Below are positions 8,300 through 17,291 of a stretch of 64,000 bases of DNA, in pieces. Every line of letters begins with the position of its first letter. Position 1 is the stretch's first letter. The translations under genes and the position numbers were made by a program. Source of the stretch: Chitinispirillaceae bacterium (GTDB lineage Bacteria > Fibrobacterota > Chitinivibrionia > Chitinivibrionales > Chitinispirillaceae); contig JAFGDP010000042.1 in the NCBI GenBank assembly GCA_016932075.1, forward strand, positions 1 to 64,000, read 5' to 3'. Below the pieces are notes generated by a model. The model saw nothing but the letters and a program-made list of their open reading frames with translations. It did no database searches and was not told where the DNA came from.

Positions 8300-9511
8300 C
8301 TATCTTCCGATCAGAATCGTCCGCTCAATCCGGAAATCAGCCCCTCGGACTGAAACCACCACCGCCGAGGCAGTTCCTGTCATCGACCGAGGGAGTTCAA
8401 TCCATCCGGCTCCTGCGGATAAACAAGTATTGAACAGCTCCCGGCCGCACAAGGTAAACAGGTGAATCGTTGCTTTATCCGCCATGGGACCAACAACGAG
8501 TGAGCCTTTGACGTAACGAATGGCAGGTGTTGTGCCGGTCGAATTGACGGCAGGATTCGCCGCGCCGGTGGAGAGCCTCCTGAGCAGCACATTGACCGTA
8601 TCGGTTTCATCGGCCGTTACCGTGATATTGCTCGAACGGAATGTATGGTACAGGGGAGCTGCCACCTCCAATGAGTACGGATTTTCATTACCGTTGGGTG
8701 AAATGCTGTCAAAAGTGAACGTACCGCTTGTGGAGGTGGTAATGGTGTCGACAGGGACCCAGGTGATCCTGCTGCCGCCCTGGCCGCCGCTTGTCATTCC
8801 CAGACGGAGAACAACCTGCGCTCCTGCGATCGCACTGCCACTCACGCTGTCACTGACAGTTCCGACAATCCCTGCCGTCGGATCAGGCATAGCCACAAGT
8901 TCAAAATCAAGGTCGGTCGTGTCATTCGCCGTGACAGGCACCTGGTTTTTCTCCTGCGGCATAAATCCTGCGGCGATTGCTGCAACAGAATACTGGAGCC
9001 CGACAAGTACATCACCGAAAAGATAGGCACCACTACTGTTCGTGCCGACCGTGTCCACTGCGATCTCTATCTGTCCCGGCCCTGTACCGCTCCTTCGGGA
9101 AAGGATCATTACCGCACCCTGTATGGGCTGATCATTGGCGCTGTTTGTCACTGAACCGCTGATCACCCCGGTACGCGCATTTCCCGTGGGCACGAGCATG
9201 ATATCCAGTGAAACATTCTGATTCTGACCCGAAATCCGTACACGGTTGATCGACGAAACATATCCGGTTCGTGAGGCGGTGACGATATACTCACCCTGCT
9301 CTACCCCTTCAAATGCATAGGCCCCGTTATTACCTGTTGTTTCAGTATCAAGGGATGTAGAGGGAGAAGTCGCTGCGGTCAGGAGAACGGTGACTCCTGA
9401 CAGATTATCACTGGTCGACTGGTCAGTGACCGTACCGCTGATAGTCGCGGCCATACTGTTTCCTGCAAATAGTGCGGCCATGACAACGCACATCTTAAAG
9501 ATCCTGCTCAT
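8300..9511 (-). CDS. Secreted protein with three carboxypeptidase-regulatory-like domains and a C-terminal sorting-like domain
   Basis: 403 residues. A signal peptide (MSRIFKMCVVMAALFAGNSMA) is followed by three CarboxypepD_reg-type beta-sandwich domains, each opening I-x-G-T/S-V-T/S (about residues 23-112, 117-210, 214-308). The last ~65 residues (LHLFTLCGREL-like strand to RTILIGR) resemble a type IX secretion C-terminal sorting domain, though weakly. It is probably a surface or extracellular protein with no catalytic site visible. ATG 9511 has an AAGGAGG ribosome binding site. A close sigma-54 promoter consensus lies about 70 bases upstream and a terminator follows, so it is monocistronic. 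Confidence 0.75.
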   Translation of the reverse strand: MSRIFKMCVVMAALFAGNSMAATISGTVTDQSTSDNLSGVTVLLTAATSPSTSLDTETTGNNGAYAFEGVEQGEYIVTASRTGYVSSINRVRISGQNQNVSLDIMLVPTGNARTGVISGSVTNSANDQPIQGAVMILSRRSGTGPGQIEIAVDTVGTNSSGAYLFGDVLVGLQYSVAAIAAGFMPQEKNQVPVTANDTTDLDFELVAMPDPTAGIVGTVSDSVSGSAIAGAQVVLRLGMTSGGQGGSRITWVPVDTITTSTSGTFTFDSISPNGNENPYSLEVAAPLYHTFRSSNITVTADETDTVNVLLRRLSTGAANPAVNSTGTTPAIRYVKGSLVVGPMADKATIHLFTLCGRELFNTCLSAGAGWIELPRSMTGTASAVVVSVRGADFRIERTILIGR

Positions 9512-9582
9512 AAAACCTCCTTCTTAGAATGAATGAAGAAAACCTTGTTTCATTTGAAACTTTTCGATTTTTCTTTAGTAGT

Positions 9583-9599
9583 TGCAACCACTATGCCAA
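9583..9599 (-). promoter_or_regulatory. Sigma-54 promoter for the secreted protein gene 8300-9511
   Basis: Minus strand reads TTGGCAT-AGTGG-TTGCA: the -24 GG and -12 GC are separated by exactly 10 bases, with only the last base of TGGCAC altered. The predicted start is near 9571, leaving a leader of about 60 bases. An unrelated gene-free AT-rich stretch lies beyond. Confidence 0.72.
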
Positions 9600-9996
9600 T
9601 TTTTTAGTTCGTTTTTTTTATTATTACCGCCATATATGTAATAAAGGGTTGCCATATTTAAATAGAAACATGGTGCAGGTGTAGCCAGCATACCCCAAAA
9701 CAAATCACTTTTTTAATCGTGACCTAAAAACAACAACAGATCCTGCATTTAATGGTTTTTTCTTCGGCTGTCAGACGGGTTAACGACTTCTCTTTTCAAC
9801 AAGTAAGAGCGCCAATAAAAAGAAGTGGGGTCAGTTGTCTACAAAAATGGAAAAAATTACTATCAATTTGTTTTTTTTCATGATAGGCGATTGAATACGC
9901 AGCGCAATAATGATGTGTAGTGTAAACACCCCAAAAACCAGCCAATACATTCATCTGTAAATACCCGTTTCCGAACAAATTCGGCTGTATTACGTT
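9600..9996. other. AT-rich intergenic region without a recognised gene
   Basis: About 400 bases between two divergent genes that each have a sigma-54-like promoter. No open frame with a ribosome binding site and no RNA family was recognised. A small inverted repeat CCGAACAAATTCGG (about 9971-9984) is present. The stretch could hold enhancer sites for the sigma-54 activator serving both directions, but no repeated operator was identified. Confidence 0.5.
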
Positions 9997-10013
9997 TTGG
10001 CACATAGTTTGAT
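9997..10013 (+). promoter_or_regulatory. Sigma-54-like promoter of the giant repeat protein gene
   Basis: TTGGCAC-ATAGT-TTGAT: a perfect -24 element, correct spacing, and a -12 element with GA in place of GC. The same variant (TTGGCAC-ATGCC-TTGAT) occurs at 20063-20079. It predicts a start near 10025 and a leader of about 190 bases. Confidence 0.5.
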
Positions 10014-10216
10014 TTATTCCTTTACAAGACTGGAAAAGCCAGGATTATGTTCTTTTCATTGCGAGTCATCGATAGTCAGGAATGTAAGTAACACCGGTTT
10101 TGACAACGCAATTCCAAAATCGGCCAGGTTATTTTACATGTAAAAGGGATAAATGTCATTTGTTTTTTAATCGGTTAAGCTACTCCGCCCATGCAAACTT
10201 TCTGAAAGGGGTTGTT

Positions 10217-13200
10217 ATGAAACACGTTGTAAAGCTGAAAACACACCTGCTGTTTTCTGCGCTTTTTATTGTTTCGATTGCGTTGTTCTTTCCCAGCTTC
10301 GGCCACATCGCTGCCGACTCCGGCAGAACGTTGCAGCTACTCAGTTTCAAAATGAGCGGAGCCGCGCCCACAATCGATGGTGACGTTGCCACGTCCGATC
10401 CGCGCGAGTGGCAGGAAGCATACAACCGCAAGATCACGCTCACCGACGACAACGAACCGCTGTCCAACGATACCGCGACCCTGCTGCTCATGAACGACGA
10501 TAACTATCTCTATGTCGCGCTGGCCTATGAATGGAACAATACCGGCGCCAACAACATCGTGTCCTTTTATTTTGACGAGGGCGCTTCCGGCGGTTCACAC
10601 GATGACGCCCTAAGCGCGGGCAATGAAGACGGCGCGATTTTCAGGATCGGCACGAACACCAGCCGCCAGGACCTTTACTGGAATGGTACTGCTTGGGCAA
10701 TTGACGCTGACGCTGAAAACGATTTCAACAGCGGCTGGGACTTTTCAGCCACAATCAACAACATAGAAATGCGGATACCCCTCAACAACGCCAAAACCGA
10801 CAACGCCACCAACTCTGACCTTGACGTAAGTGCAACCGACGAGCTCGGCTTTTTCTTTAAGATAAACAAGCAGGGCATGGCTGGAGCCGGCACGGTCTAC
10901 TGGGACCAGTTTCCGGGAACCAGTGAGAATGTGGTTGCCAACTATGCCGATATCCAGCTCGGGGTCCAGCGGACCTATTCCACCTTGTATGCCACGTATA
11001 AAGCTTTGGCCTCTTCGCCAAACCTCACCAACGGCATTACCGGCGATGACGCCTGGCGCGGTTGTTACAGCAGGGATATCGTGCTCACCAATTTTATGGG
11101 ATCGACCCTGCGCGGCACCATGTACCTCATTGATGACGCTTCCGCAAATCTGATATATACCGGTATAAAAATAACCGATGAAAACAACGCTTCCGATTAT
11201 ATCCGGCTGTATCAGGAACAGAAGCCGACCACCAATGATACCTATGACGCGCTGCTCGACGATAATGCTGAAAACTGCCTTGAGCTTACGGCGGGCAACA
11301 CCTTTGCCGATAAATATTTCAACCAGGCAGTGACCAACGACGTACCAGGCACGTGGGAGGACGATCCTGAGGCAGCTGACAACAGTGCCGGGTATGCCGC
11401 CTACAACGCGACTACCGGCCAGCATGAGTTCGAATTACGTGTTGACCGCAATGCCGGAGCATACGACCTCACGCTGAACGACGGCGCCAACAGCCAGTTT
11501 TTACTCGAATACTATGACGCAGACGCTGCAGCCGGCGAGCGGCTCTATTACTGGAGCAACTCCACGAATAACGTGCAGGTGACTGCGGACCAGACCAACA
11601 GTCCGCCCAACCGGGTCGCGCTCGGCTATGGTGTGCTGCAGCTTGGCGCACCCTACTGCCAGGTGATTTCACCTGAGGATGGCTCTGTTGTTGAAGGCGT
11701 GGTGCATGTTCGGGTCTATGTTGAAAAGTCAGGCAGCGCGACCGCCGATTCAGTACGGTTTTACCGCGCGGCAGCATCGAGCACCACCTATGCCATGACG
11801 CGAATTGCCAGCCTGTATGAGTGGACCGGCACGTATGATGTTACCGCCCTCGATAACAACACCAGCGACACCCTGGTGATTCAGGCTTTTGACGGTGCAC
11901 TGACCATGGAACGGCTGGTGATCGTTACGGTTTCCAGTGATTCCGGAAACGTCGTGTATCCTTCGGTATCGATTACATCGCCGGCAGCCGGATCGCTGCT
12001 CAGCGGTCAAAACACCATCAACTTCACCGCAACCATAACCGGTGGATTTTCAATTTTATCGCGTGAAATATCCGTTGACGGAGGAGGCTTTACCGCTACG
12101 ACCGCCAACACGACGCATACCTGGAACACCACCCCTCTGGCAGACGGTTCGCACACGGTGCAGATACGGACGACCGGAACCAACGGCATGAGCGCCACAA
12201 GTTCAATCGTCACCTATGTCACCGCGAACGCTCCCGAGGTAGCCATAACCGCTCCGGCTGCCGGTTCCACGGTTTCAGGCAATGTGACACTGACCTATAC
12301 CGCCACTGCCAAGCCAACGGCAACCATTGCCGCGGATTCGCTTTCAATTGACGGCGGCGCATGGACGGCGATCAATCTTTCCGGCACCGATACTCTTGAA
12401 ACAGGGTCGCTCTCCGACGGCTCGCATTCGATCCAGATAAAAACAACCGACTCGAACGGTAAAAGCGGACTGTCCAAAACCATAATGATCACCGTACAGA
12501 ACAGCCCGGCCGTTGCGATAACGGCTCCACGGGCTGACTCAGTGGTCTCAGGCACGCTCGTGGTCCTGTTCACCGCGACGGCAGTGGCTCCTGCCACTAT
12601 TGACTCAACGCAGATATCAGTGGATGGCGGTGCGTGGAGGTCGACCTCAACAGGTTCAACCGACACGCTGAACACACAAAATATGACTGAAGGTGCCCAC
12701 ACCATTCAGGTCAAGGCTATTGATAACAACGGGAAAACAGCTACCTCCGCAATCGTCAGCTTTGTCGTACGTAACAATCCTACGGTGACTATCACCTCGC
12801 CGCGGCCGGACTCGGTTGTCTCAGGCACACTCGTGGTCCTTTTTACCGCAACGCCGGTGGCTCCAGCCACTATTGACTCAACGCAGATATCGGTGGACGG
12901 CGGCGCATGGAGGGCAACCTCTACCGGTTCAACAGACACGCTAAATACACAAAACATGACTGAAGGAGCCCACACCATTCAGGTCAAGGTTATTGATAAC
13001 AATGGGAAAACAGCTACCTCGGCAATCGTCAGCTTTGTCGTACAAAACAACCCTTCGGTGACCATCACTTCGCCAAGACCGGATTCCGTGGTCTCAGGCA
13101 CGCTCGTGGTCCTGTTCACTGCAACGGCTGTCTCTCCTGCAACCATTGCCTCGACACATATATCGGTGGACGGCGGGACATGGCGCGCAACTTCAACAGG

Positions 13201-15820
13201 TTCGACTGACACGCTCAATACACAGAATCTCACTGAAGGGTCGCATACCATACAGGTGAGGGCTACCGACAACAACGGAAAAACAGGAACGTCCGCCATT
13301 GTCAGCTTTGTCATACAAAACAATCCATCGGTGACCATCACTTCGCCAAGACCGGATTCCGTGGTCTCAGGCACACTCGTGGTCCTGTTTACCGCAACGC
13401 CAATAGCGCCTGCTACCATTGCTTCGACGCAGATATCAGTGGACGGCGGTGCCTGGAGGGCAACGTCAACAGGTTCAACCGACACCCTCAATACGGCGAA
13501 CCTGACCGAAGGATCACATACCATACTGGTCCGCGCGACCGACAACAACGGCAAGACCGGAATATCAGCAATTGTCAAGTTCGTGGTGAGGAACAACCCC
13601 AGCGTGACCCTGCACCTTCCGGCCGACACGACCATTTCCGGCACCACCACGGTCTCGTTCACCGCCACGCCGGTAACTCCTGCCACCATTGTCCGCCGTG
13701 AGATCTGGATCGACGGCGCGTTTGTGGACACGTCGACGACAGCAAGCACCTACGTATGGAACACGCTCCTGCGCAATGACGGTCAGCACACGGTCCAGAT
13801 ACGGATCACTGATTCCAACGGCAAGACCGCGCGCAGTGAGCTGGTGCTGGTGACCACGTTCAATACGCCGATCGTGCGGATAGTCTCGCCATTGGATACC
13901 GGGGTCATTTCCGGAATCGATACGATCCGGTTCACGGTGACGTACGCGCCGGGTTCGTCCCGCGATACGACCGAAATCGCCTTTAATGGCGGATCCTGGC
14001 GGCCTACCAGCGATTCCGTATCATATGTATGGGTCACAACCGATTTCCTTGACGGAAACCACAATGTCCAGGTCCGCGCAACCGCGACAAACGGCAAAAC
14101 AGGCATTTCCCAGATTGCGGCGTACAAAGTGATCAATGTGCCGCAGGTGGCCATCCTCGCCCCGGTTGCGGGCGAAGCGCTTAACGGAACCTATACGGTC
14201 CAGTTCTCGATCACGCCGGTCAGTCCGGCCACGATTACGCGCCGCAGTGTTTCGATCGACGGCGGTCCCTGGAGCGACAGCCTTGTGGATTCGGCGAGTT
14301 ACAGCATGTCCACTATCGGCTGGGAAGAGGGCACCCATACGATCCAGGTACGCGCAGTCGATTCGAGAGGACGTAACGGTTATTCAAGCCAGCGCACCTT
14401 TATCGTTGATAACGCGCCGCCCATTGCGGCCGATCCCAAAGCCCAGTATCCGAACAGCGCCGGCATGGCCGCACGGGACGCGTCAGTGCTCATCACCGTT
14501 CTTGTCAAGGACGTGCTGACCGGCCTGCGGTCCGATTCGGCCGTGGTGCTGCGGTCACAGCGGATAGACACCACAGCAACCCTTGCCATGGTCATGCGCG
14601 ATGATGGCCAGGAAGGCGACAGGGTCGCGGGCGACAACGTCTTCTCCGCGAGCGTCACGGTGAAAAACGATACCACTGGCACGGTCGGGTATTCGATCAC
14701 CGCGGCCGACCGGCTGAACAATTCGGTCACGCTGACGAGCGCCATCAGGCTCGACAACACGCCGCCCGAGATCACGCTGTTTACGCTCACGCCCGAACCG
14801 GAAACCATAGCCGGCACGGGCGGCAAGCGGTCATATTTCGAGAAGCTGGTCATGCGGGGCGCGTACAGCGACGAGGGAGGATCCGGACTGTCGCGCGTCA
14901 TGGTGACCATCCGCAACGACAGCGCTGCAAACGTCAACAACAGCCCGGTCGACCTGTCACCTGATGATTCGGTGTTCTCAAGGATCATCCATCTGGTGCC
15001 GGGAATGAACTATATGGCGTTCGAGGCGGTGGATAATGCGGGCAATGCCACGGTCCGCCGCGACACGGTCACCTACATCGAACCCAAGGCGACCAAAACG
15101 ATCTCCCGCTCGGGCGGCGCGGTAACAAGCCCCAACGGCGTCGCGGTGACCGTGCCCAAGGATGCGCTGCTGGGCAGTGCCGAAGTCACCATCACCAGGG
15201 TTCTTCCCATTGACGAACCGAAACCGCTCAGCAGTGCGGTCAAGCTCCTGCAGGTACCGCATGATTTCGGGCCTGACGGCACCTCGTTCCGCAAACCGGT
15301 GCGCGTTACGCTGAGCTACACCGAGGCTGATCTCGATCCTGACCAGAACGGCGTGAACGATTTCGATCCCTCGAAGTTCATCATCGTGTTCTGGGACGGC
15401 TCCACGTGGCTTGCGGCCGGCGCCGCATCGGTCGACACGGCACATATGCTCGTGTCCGTTGAGGTCAACCACTTCACCATGTTCGATATTGCGCAGAAGG
15501 AAACCGCATCCATCGAAAAGCTGGTGACCTACTGGACGCGCAACCCGGTCAAAGCATCAAGCGGCTCCTACTTCAACTACGAACTGCCCGAGCAGGGCAC
15601 GGTGAGCCTCGCGATACTTGATATGGCCGGCGACCTGGTGTATCAGCTCATCCGGAAAAACACGTCCCAACCGCCCGGCACCTACAGCGTGGGATGGCGC
15701 GGACAGAATGTCGCCGAGCGGTTCGCGGGCGCGGGACTGTACGTGTATCTCTTTACCTATAAAAGCAGCGTCACCGGCGAAACGAAAATCATCCGCAAAC
15801 CAATTGGGCTCTTGCAATAA
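10217..15820 (+). CDS. Giant secreted multidomain protein: two CBM9/DOMON-like domains, nine Ig-like repeats, ZU5-like and FlgD-like C-terminus
   Basis: 1867 residues from ATG 10217, chosen for GAAAGGGG upstream and a signal peptide directly after it; the frame is open earlier but without either. Order: signal peptide (1-35); two beta-sandwich modules resembling CBM9/DOMON (about 45-250 and 255-480; the first has PTIDGDV and LYVALAYEW); an Ig-like module with SPEDGSVVEGVV; nine tandem Ig-like repeats of 90-91 residues (582-1399); two further beta modules; a ZU5-like block (about 1624-1760); and a FlgD-Ig-like C-terminal domain (about 1765-1867, ending IIRKPIGLLQ) as used for surface anchoring or type IX export. 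Probably a long cell-surface stalk or polysaccharide-binding adhesin. A PorV-like gene follows 11 bases later. Confidence 0.8.
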   Translation: MKHVVKLKTHLLFSALFIVSIALFFPSFGHIAADSGRTLQLLSFKMSGAAPTIDGDVATSDPREWQEAYNRKITLTDDNEPLSNDTATLLLMNDDNYLYVALAYEWNNTGANNIVSFYFDEGASGGSHDDALSAGNEDGAIFRIGTNTSRQDLYWNGTAWAIDADAENDFNSGWDFSATINNIEMRIPLNNAKTDNATNSDLDVSATDELGFFFKINKQGMAGAGTVYWDQFPGTSENVVANYADIQLGVQRTYSTLYATYKALASSPNLTNGITGDDAWRGCYSRDIVLTNFMGSTLRGTMYLIDDASANLIYTGIKITDENNASDYIRLYQEQKPTTNDTYDALLDDNAENCLELTAGNTFADKYFNQAVTNDVPGTWEDDPEAADNSAGYAAYNATTGQHEFELRVDRNAGAYDLTLNDGANSQFLLEYYDADAAAGERLYYWSNSTNNVQVTADQTNSPPNRVALGYGVLQLGAPYCQVISPEDGSVVEGVVHVRVYVEKSGSATADSVRFYRAAASSTTYAMTRIASLYEWTGTYDVTALDNNTSDTLVIQAFDGALTMERLVIVTVSSDSGNVVYPSVSITSPAAGSLLSGQNTINFTATITGGFSILSREISVDGGGFTATTANTTHTWNTTPLADGSHTVQIRTTGTNGMSATSSIVTYVTANAPEVAITAPAAGSTVSGNVTLTYTATAKPTATIAADSLSIDGGAWTAINLSGTDTLETGSLSDGSHSIQIKTTDSNGKSGLSKTIMITVQNSPAVAITAPRADSVVSGTLVVLFTATAVAPATIDSTQISVDGGAWRSTSTGSTDTLNTQNMTEGAHTIQVKAIDNNGKTATSAIVSFVVRNNPTVTITSPRPDSVVSGTLVVLFTATPVAPATIDSTQISVDGGAWRATSTGSTDTLNTQNMTEGAHTIQVKVIDNNGKTATSAIVSFVVQNNPSVTITSPRPDSVVSGTLVVLFTATAVSPATIASTHISVDGGTWRATSTGSTDTLNTQNLTEGSHTIQVRATDNNGKTGTSAIVSFVIQNNPSVTITSPRPDSVVSGTLVVLFTATPIAPATIASTQISVDGGAWRATSTGSTDTLNTANLTEGSHTILVRATDNNGKTGISAIVKFVVRNNPSVTLHLPADTTISGTTTVSFTATPVTPATIVRREIWIDGAFVDTSTTASTYVWNTLLRNDGQHTVQIRITDSNGKTARSELVLVTTFNTPIVRIVSPLDTGVISGIDTIRFTVTYAPGSSRDTTEIAFNGGSWRPTSDSVSYVWVTTDFLDGNHNVQVRATATNGKTGISQIAAYKVINVPQVAILAPVAGEALNGTYTVQFSITPVSPATITRRSVSIDGGPWSDSLVDSASYSMSTIGWEEGTHTIQVRAVDSRGRNGYSSQRTFIVDNAPPIAADPKAQYPNSAGMAARDASVLITVLVKDVLTGLRSDSAVVLRSQRIDTTATLAMVMRDDGQEGDRVAGDNVFSASVTVKNDTTGTVGYSITAADRLNNSVTLTSAIRLDNTPPEITLFTLTPEPETIAGTGGKRSYFEKLVMRGAYSDEGGSGLSRVMVTIRNDSAANVNNSPVDLSPDDSVFSRIIHLVPGMNYMAFEAVDNAGNATVRRDTVTYIEPKATKTISRSGGAVTSPNGVAVTVPKDALLGSAEVTITRVLPIDEPKPLSSAVKLLQVPHDFGPDGTSFRKPVRVTLSYTEADLDPDQNGVNDFDPSKFIIVFWDGSTWLAAGAASVDTAHMLVSVEVNHFTMFDIAQKETASIEKLVTYWTRNPVKASSGSYFNYELPEQGTVSLAILDMAGDLVYQLIRKNTSQPPGTYSVGWRGQNVAERFAGAGLYVYLFTYKSSVTGETKIIRKPIGLLQ
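11960..14413 (+). repeat. Nine tandem 273-bp coding repeats in the giant secreted protein
   Basis: Units begin at 11960, 12233, 12506, 12779, 13052, 13325, 13598, 13868 and 14141; spacing is 273 bases except one of 270. Each encodes P-x-V-x-I-x-x-P...S-x-x-S-G...SVDGG-x-W...DG/EG-x-H-T-I-Q-V...N-G-K-T. Units 3-6 (12506-13597) are nearly identical in protein, sharing SVVSGTLVVLFTAT and STGSTDTLNT. Outer units have diverged, so the array grew from its centre. Confidence 0.92.
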
Positions 15821-15831
15821 AGGAGGATGCC

Positions 15832-16809
15832 ATGAAATATACGCTGACCCTCTGTACGGTTCTGCTTCTCGTCGTCGGGCAGGCGAATGCCTCGCCCGTG
15901 GATATCATGATCGGCTCCCGCGGGTACGGCATGGGCGGCGCCTACACGGCGATCGCCGACGATCCGAGCGCGGCCTACTGGAACCCGGCCGGTCTTTCGC
16001 AGGTGAGCGCGCTTTCGCTCATGGAATCCAACTGGATCATGCAGCAGGTGCAGGGACTCAACATCAATTACGCGTCGCTTGCCGTTCCCATCAAGAACAT
16101 CGGCACGGTAAGCGGGAGTTGGTTGTTCGCGCATGCCACGCTCGAACAGGGATGGGACTACTCGAGCGGCTCTGCCGCCAGCACGGCCTCGGCTAACGAG
16201 CATACGTTCTCGCTGAGCCTGGGTCGGACGCTGCTCAGCGACGTGCTCATCTTCAAACGGGTGAGCCTCGGTTTCAGCATCAACCGTCATACGTTCGACA
16301 CCGATGCCGGTGACGGCGCAGGACTGGGATTCGATCTCGGCTTGCAGACATTGTTTCCGCACGGCATTGCGCTCGGCATTACCGGGCGGTCGCTCGGCAC
16401 TGACATGATGGGGTACAAAATCGATCCTGAGGTCAGGACCGGCCTCGGGTACAGCATTACCATCAAGGAAATGCATCGCGTCACCGCTGCGATTGACGGT
16501 TCCTACAAAATGAATCGGGACTATACCGATGCATCGACGCTGGAGCCCGCGCGGCACAATGCCAAAGGGTTCGGCGGCCTTGAGTACGCTGTTTTATGGA
16601 ACGGCTTTGAGTTCGCGGCGCGGGGAGGCGCCAATAAACTGGTGTATTCCACAACCGACAATATCGGCTATGCCGCCGGCATGGGAATCAAATACTTGGG
16701 CTACTCCCTGCAGTACGGGTTTAAAGGCGATGTCGATGACGAGGCGGGTCTCGGCTACGGTCACCGGGTCACGCTTGTGGTGGAATTGGAACATCTATTG
16801 AAACGATAA
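15832..16809 (+). CDS. PorV/PorQ-like outer-membrane beta-barrel protein (UPF0164 type)
   Basis: 325 residues with a signal peptide (1-20, ending QANA). The first strand block SRGYGMGGAYTAIADDPSA followed by YWNPAGLSQV is the signature of the PorV/PorQ/UPF0164 (FadL-like) barrels; alternating polar and hydrophobic strands run to a C-terminal aromatic-poor strand. In type IX systems PorV collects cargo with C-terminal sorting domains after export. The gene follows the giant repeat protein after 11 bases with an AAGGAGG ribosome binding site, so it may be a dedicated partner. A generic outer-membrane transporter is the alternative. Confidence 0.8.
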   Translation: MKYTLTLCTVLLLVVGQANASPVDIMIGSRGYGMGGAYTAIADDPSAAYWNPAGLSQVSALSLMESNWIMQQVQGLNINYASLAVPIKNIGTVSGSWLFAHATLEQGWDYSSGSAASTASANEHTFSLSLGRTLLSDVLIFKRVSLGFSINRHTFDTDAGDGAGLGFDLGLQTLFPHGIALGITGRSLGTDMMGYKIDPEVRTGLGYSITIKEMHRVTAAIDGSYKMNRDYTDASTLEPARHNAKGFGGLEYAVLWNGFEFAARGGANKLVYSTTDNIGYAAGMGIKYLGYSLQYGFKGDVDDEAGLGYGHRVTLVVELEHLLKR

Positions 16810-16896
16810 AGGTATCGAAAATTCGTGCGTCATGGTACGATTTTTATCGGCAATGGACATGGAATTATTTATACTAGTATGGAAGGAGGAAGCGCC

Positions 16897-17229
16897 ATGA
16901 CCATCACGATAAAAAACAAGGACGGGATTTCCATCGTATCCTTGAGCGGTACGATCATGCATGCCGATATCGCGACCATACGCAACCGGCTGGAAGACCT
17001 GATGAACAACAATAAATACAAAATCGTGATGAACCTTCAGAACGTGAGCTATCTTTCAAGCATGCTTCTGGCGGTATTCATCGACATTAAAAACTCGGCA
17101 AGCAAGAAAAAAGGAGACCTCAAACTGGCAGGCGCCAACGACCTGATTAAAAACTTATTTGAGATGACAAAACTGGTGAAAAAAATAGAGCTGTACGACA
17201 CTATCGAGGATGCTTGTAAGGCCTATTAA
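16897..17229 (+). CDS. STAS-domain protein (anti-sigma factor antagonist type)
   Basis: 110 residues from ATG 16897, chosen for AAGGAGGA at 16882-16889; an earlier in-frame start has no ribosome binding site. The whole protein is one STAS domain: beta strand ISIVSLSGTIMHADI, helix with IRNRLEDLM, strand KIVMNLQNVSYLSS with the usual phosphorylatable serine region (LSSMLLAVF), and the C-terminal helix TIEDACKAY. Such proteins switch partner proteins (anti-sigma kinases, or regulators of surface polysaccharide) by serine phosphorylation. It follows the PorV-like gene by 87 bases on the same strand. The partner kinase is not adjacent; a Ser/Thr kinase lies 7 kb downstream. Confidence 0.85.
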   Translation: MTITIKNKDGISIVSLSGTIMHADIATIRNRLEDLMNNNKYKIVMNLQNVSYLSSMLLAVFIDIKNSASKKKGDLKLAGANDLIKNLFEMTKLVKKIELYDTIEDACKAY

Positions 17230-17291
17230 TACCAACCCTGGTGCCGGGATACCATTCGTTTTTTTATAACCTGCCATTTAACCGCCATATC

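Noticed and set aside
9796..10005. 69-codon minus-strand frame in the AT-rich spacer, with a GTGGGGTCAG word reminiscent of sequences before REP-type transposases
   Set aside because: No ribosome binding site, no recognised family, and the word is too short to support a mobile element.
10100..10216. 39-codon upstream extension of the giant secreted protein
   Set aside because: It lacks a ribosome binding site and would bury the signal peptide; ATG 10217 has both.
12295..13749. Long open frames on the minus strand (90 to 256 codons) opposite the repeat array
   Set aside because: They share the repeat period, lack ribosome binding sites and signal or domain features, and are the mirror of the skewed codon use in the plus-strand repeats.
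11960..14413. Regular repeats considered as a CRISPR-like array
   Set aside because: The 273-bp units are fully coding with no spacers and no cas genes nearby.
16834..16850. TGGTACGATTTTTATCG upstream of the STAS gene as a sigma-54 site
   Set aside because: The -12 GC is absent and the -24 element is degenerate.
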